This document shows positions 14,382 to 15,096 of a stretch of DNA of 15,096 nucleotides, in pieces; position 1 is the first letter of the stretch, and each line of letters starts with the position of its first letter. The translations under genes were made by a program, and so were the position numbers. Source of the DNA: Chroococcidiopsidaceae cyanobacterium CP_BM_RX_35 (GTDB lineage: Bacteria; Cyanobacteriota; Cyanobacteriia; Cyanobacteriales; Chroococcidiopsidaceae); the NCBI GenBank assembly GCA_019242465.1, contig JAFAVL010000760.1, positions 1 through 15,096 of the forward strand, written 5' to 3'. The notes under the pieces were generated by a model, which ran no database searches, was not told the DNA's origin, and was given only the letters and a program-made list of their open reading frames with translations.

Positions 14382-15096
14382 ATGGTGAAAGCAAAGGTGC
14401 AACTACCACCGCCCCCAAGTGTAGTTGCTAAGAATGGAATTGTTCCAATTGATAGAAACGGTCATCAAGTAGCACCGTCAGTGGGAGTCTCGTATAGCAT
14501 CGTTCACGTAATTCCTGGGCGAGTACGATTTCGGGTGCCTCGGTTGCTCCACGATGCAGACTTTGCTCAGCAACTCCAGATGGTGCTTGAAGCAGAGACG
14601 CAAGTTACACGCATCAGGATTAACCGTGATGCTGCGTCTGTAGCCATTACCTATCAATCCACTACATCGGATGCCAAAATGCGTTCGCATTTGGTTCATC
14701 TGCTACAAAAAGCTGCTGAGTTAGTCGTTCTAACATTTAAAAGTTCATCCCAGCAACCCACAGCCCATACAACTAGCTCCCAACCAGCCCTGAAGCTTTC
14801 TGCCCTCGCTACAACTTTGGCAGTAATGGGGGGACCATTAGGACTGCCCATTCCAGCAGTTATAGTAGCTGGAACCATAGTCTTTGCTGCCTTGCCTGTG
14901 GCACAACGAGCTGTAGCAGGTGTTAGAGAGCAACGACGACTGAATATTGACTTCCTAGATTTGATGGCGATCACCATTACCACTCTCCAAGGTAACTTCC
15001 TGACACCATCACTGATGCTTGGTCTGATTGAAATCGGGGATCGCATTCGTGAACGGACAGCTCAAAAGAGCAAATTGCAGACACTCAATCTCCTCG
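14382..15096 (+). CDS. Heavy-metal translocating P-type ATPase, N-terminal part, partial at window edge
   Basis: 238 codons are present and the frame is still open at the right edge. ATG 14382 has GAGG at good spacing; an in-frame ATG at 14355 would add nine residues without a ribosome site. Residues 39-91 form an HMA_2-type domain (VHVIPGRVRFRVPRL, then IRINRDAASVAITY) without CxxC. After a Ser/Thr/Gln-rich linker there are hydrophobic segments at about 137-174, then NIDFLDLMAITITT and LMLGLIEIGDRIRERTA (211-227), the characteristic membrane helices and following E.GD.IR..T stretch of P1B-type metal pumps. The phosphorylation site and metal-binding helix lie outside the window, so the metal cannot be named. 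It starts 38 bp after the two-domain HMA_2 gene, probably one operon. Confidence 0.85.
   Translation, partial: MVKAKVQLPPPPSVVAKNGIVPIDRNGHQVAPSVGVSYSIVHVIPGRVRFRVPRLLHDADFAQQLQMVLEAETQVTRIRINRDAASVAITYQSTTSDAKMRSHLVHLLQKAAELVVLTFKSSSQQPTAHTTSSQPALKLSALATTLAVMGGPLGLPIPAVIVAGTIVFAALPVAQRAVAGVREQRRLNIDFLDLMAITITTLQGNFLTPSLMLGLIEIGDRIRERTAQKSKLQTLNLL

Noticed and set aside
14696..15046. Long minus-strand frame of 116 codons
   Set aside because: It lies opposite the metal ATPase, whose frame has clear family motifs; the minus-strand translation is low-complexity and matches nothing.

Overview
The window is a piece of a cyanobacterial chromosome that carries the replication origin. Evidence for a cyanobacterium: five HIP1 octamers (GCGATCGC), DnaA boxes of the form TTTTCCACA, several Uma2-type (DUF820) nuclease genes, a DUF2358 gene, a TPR-GT61 protein and an ArsA ATPase with an HSP20-like tail. 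The species cannot be told from the sequence alone.

Layout, left to right. (1) 1-706, minus: N-terminal half of an ABC exporter that runs off the left edge. (2) 893-1286: a DUF2358 gene split by a one-base frameshift near an A6 run. (3) 1324-2043: Uma2 protein. (4) 2259-5592: an ArsA/Get3-like ATPase, then after only 4 bp a TPR-GT61 glycosyltransferase. (5) 5662-6925: an intact Uma2 gene followed by a scar of three truncated genes joined end to end: the 5' part of another Uma2 gene, an internal piece of an IS4-type transposase, and what looks like the 3' end of a DNA-phosphorothioation-associated methyltransferase gene. (6) 6934-7509, minus: a protein with a Hedgehog/DD-peptidase (M15-like) signature, 16 bp downstream of dnaN. 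(7) 7526-10469, minus: dnaA and dnaN, separated by a 421-bp origin. The origin has eight DnaA boxes in two opposed groups of four, and a box / GC-rich spacer / four-unit TAG trinucleotide / AT-rich arrangement pointing towards dnaN. This matches the DnaA-trio unwinding element described in Bacillus. (8) 10681-13115, plus: an HtrA/Deg-type serine protease that is probably a lipoprotein, peptide deformylase, and a fourth Uma2 gene. (9) 13129-13311: a small candidate ORF, an 11-bp tandem repeat and a short hairpin. (10) 13312-15096, plus: a protein with two HMA_2-type domains, then the start of a heavy-metal P-type ATPase carrying the same domain, which runs off the right edge.

How the genes fit together: dnaA, the origin and dnaN form the replication-initiation core. 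HtrA and deformylase are housekeeping protein-quality and maturation genes. The two metal genes look like one transport operon. The stretch 5662-7509 is the most accessory-like part and shows gene decay beside the origin. All family assignments come from reading motifs; no database search was run.
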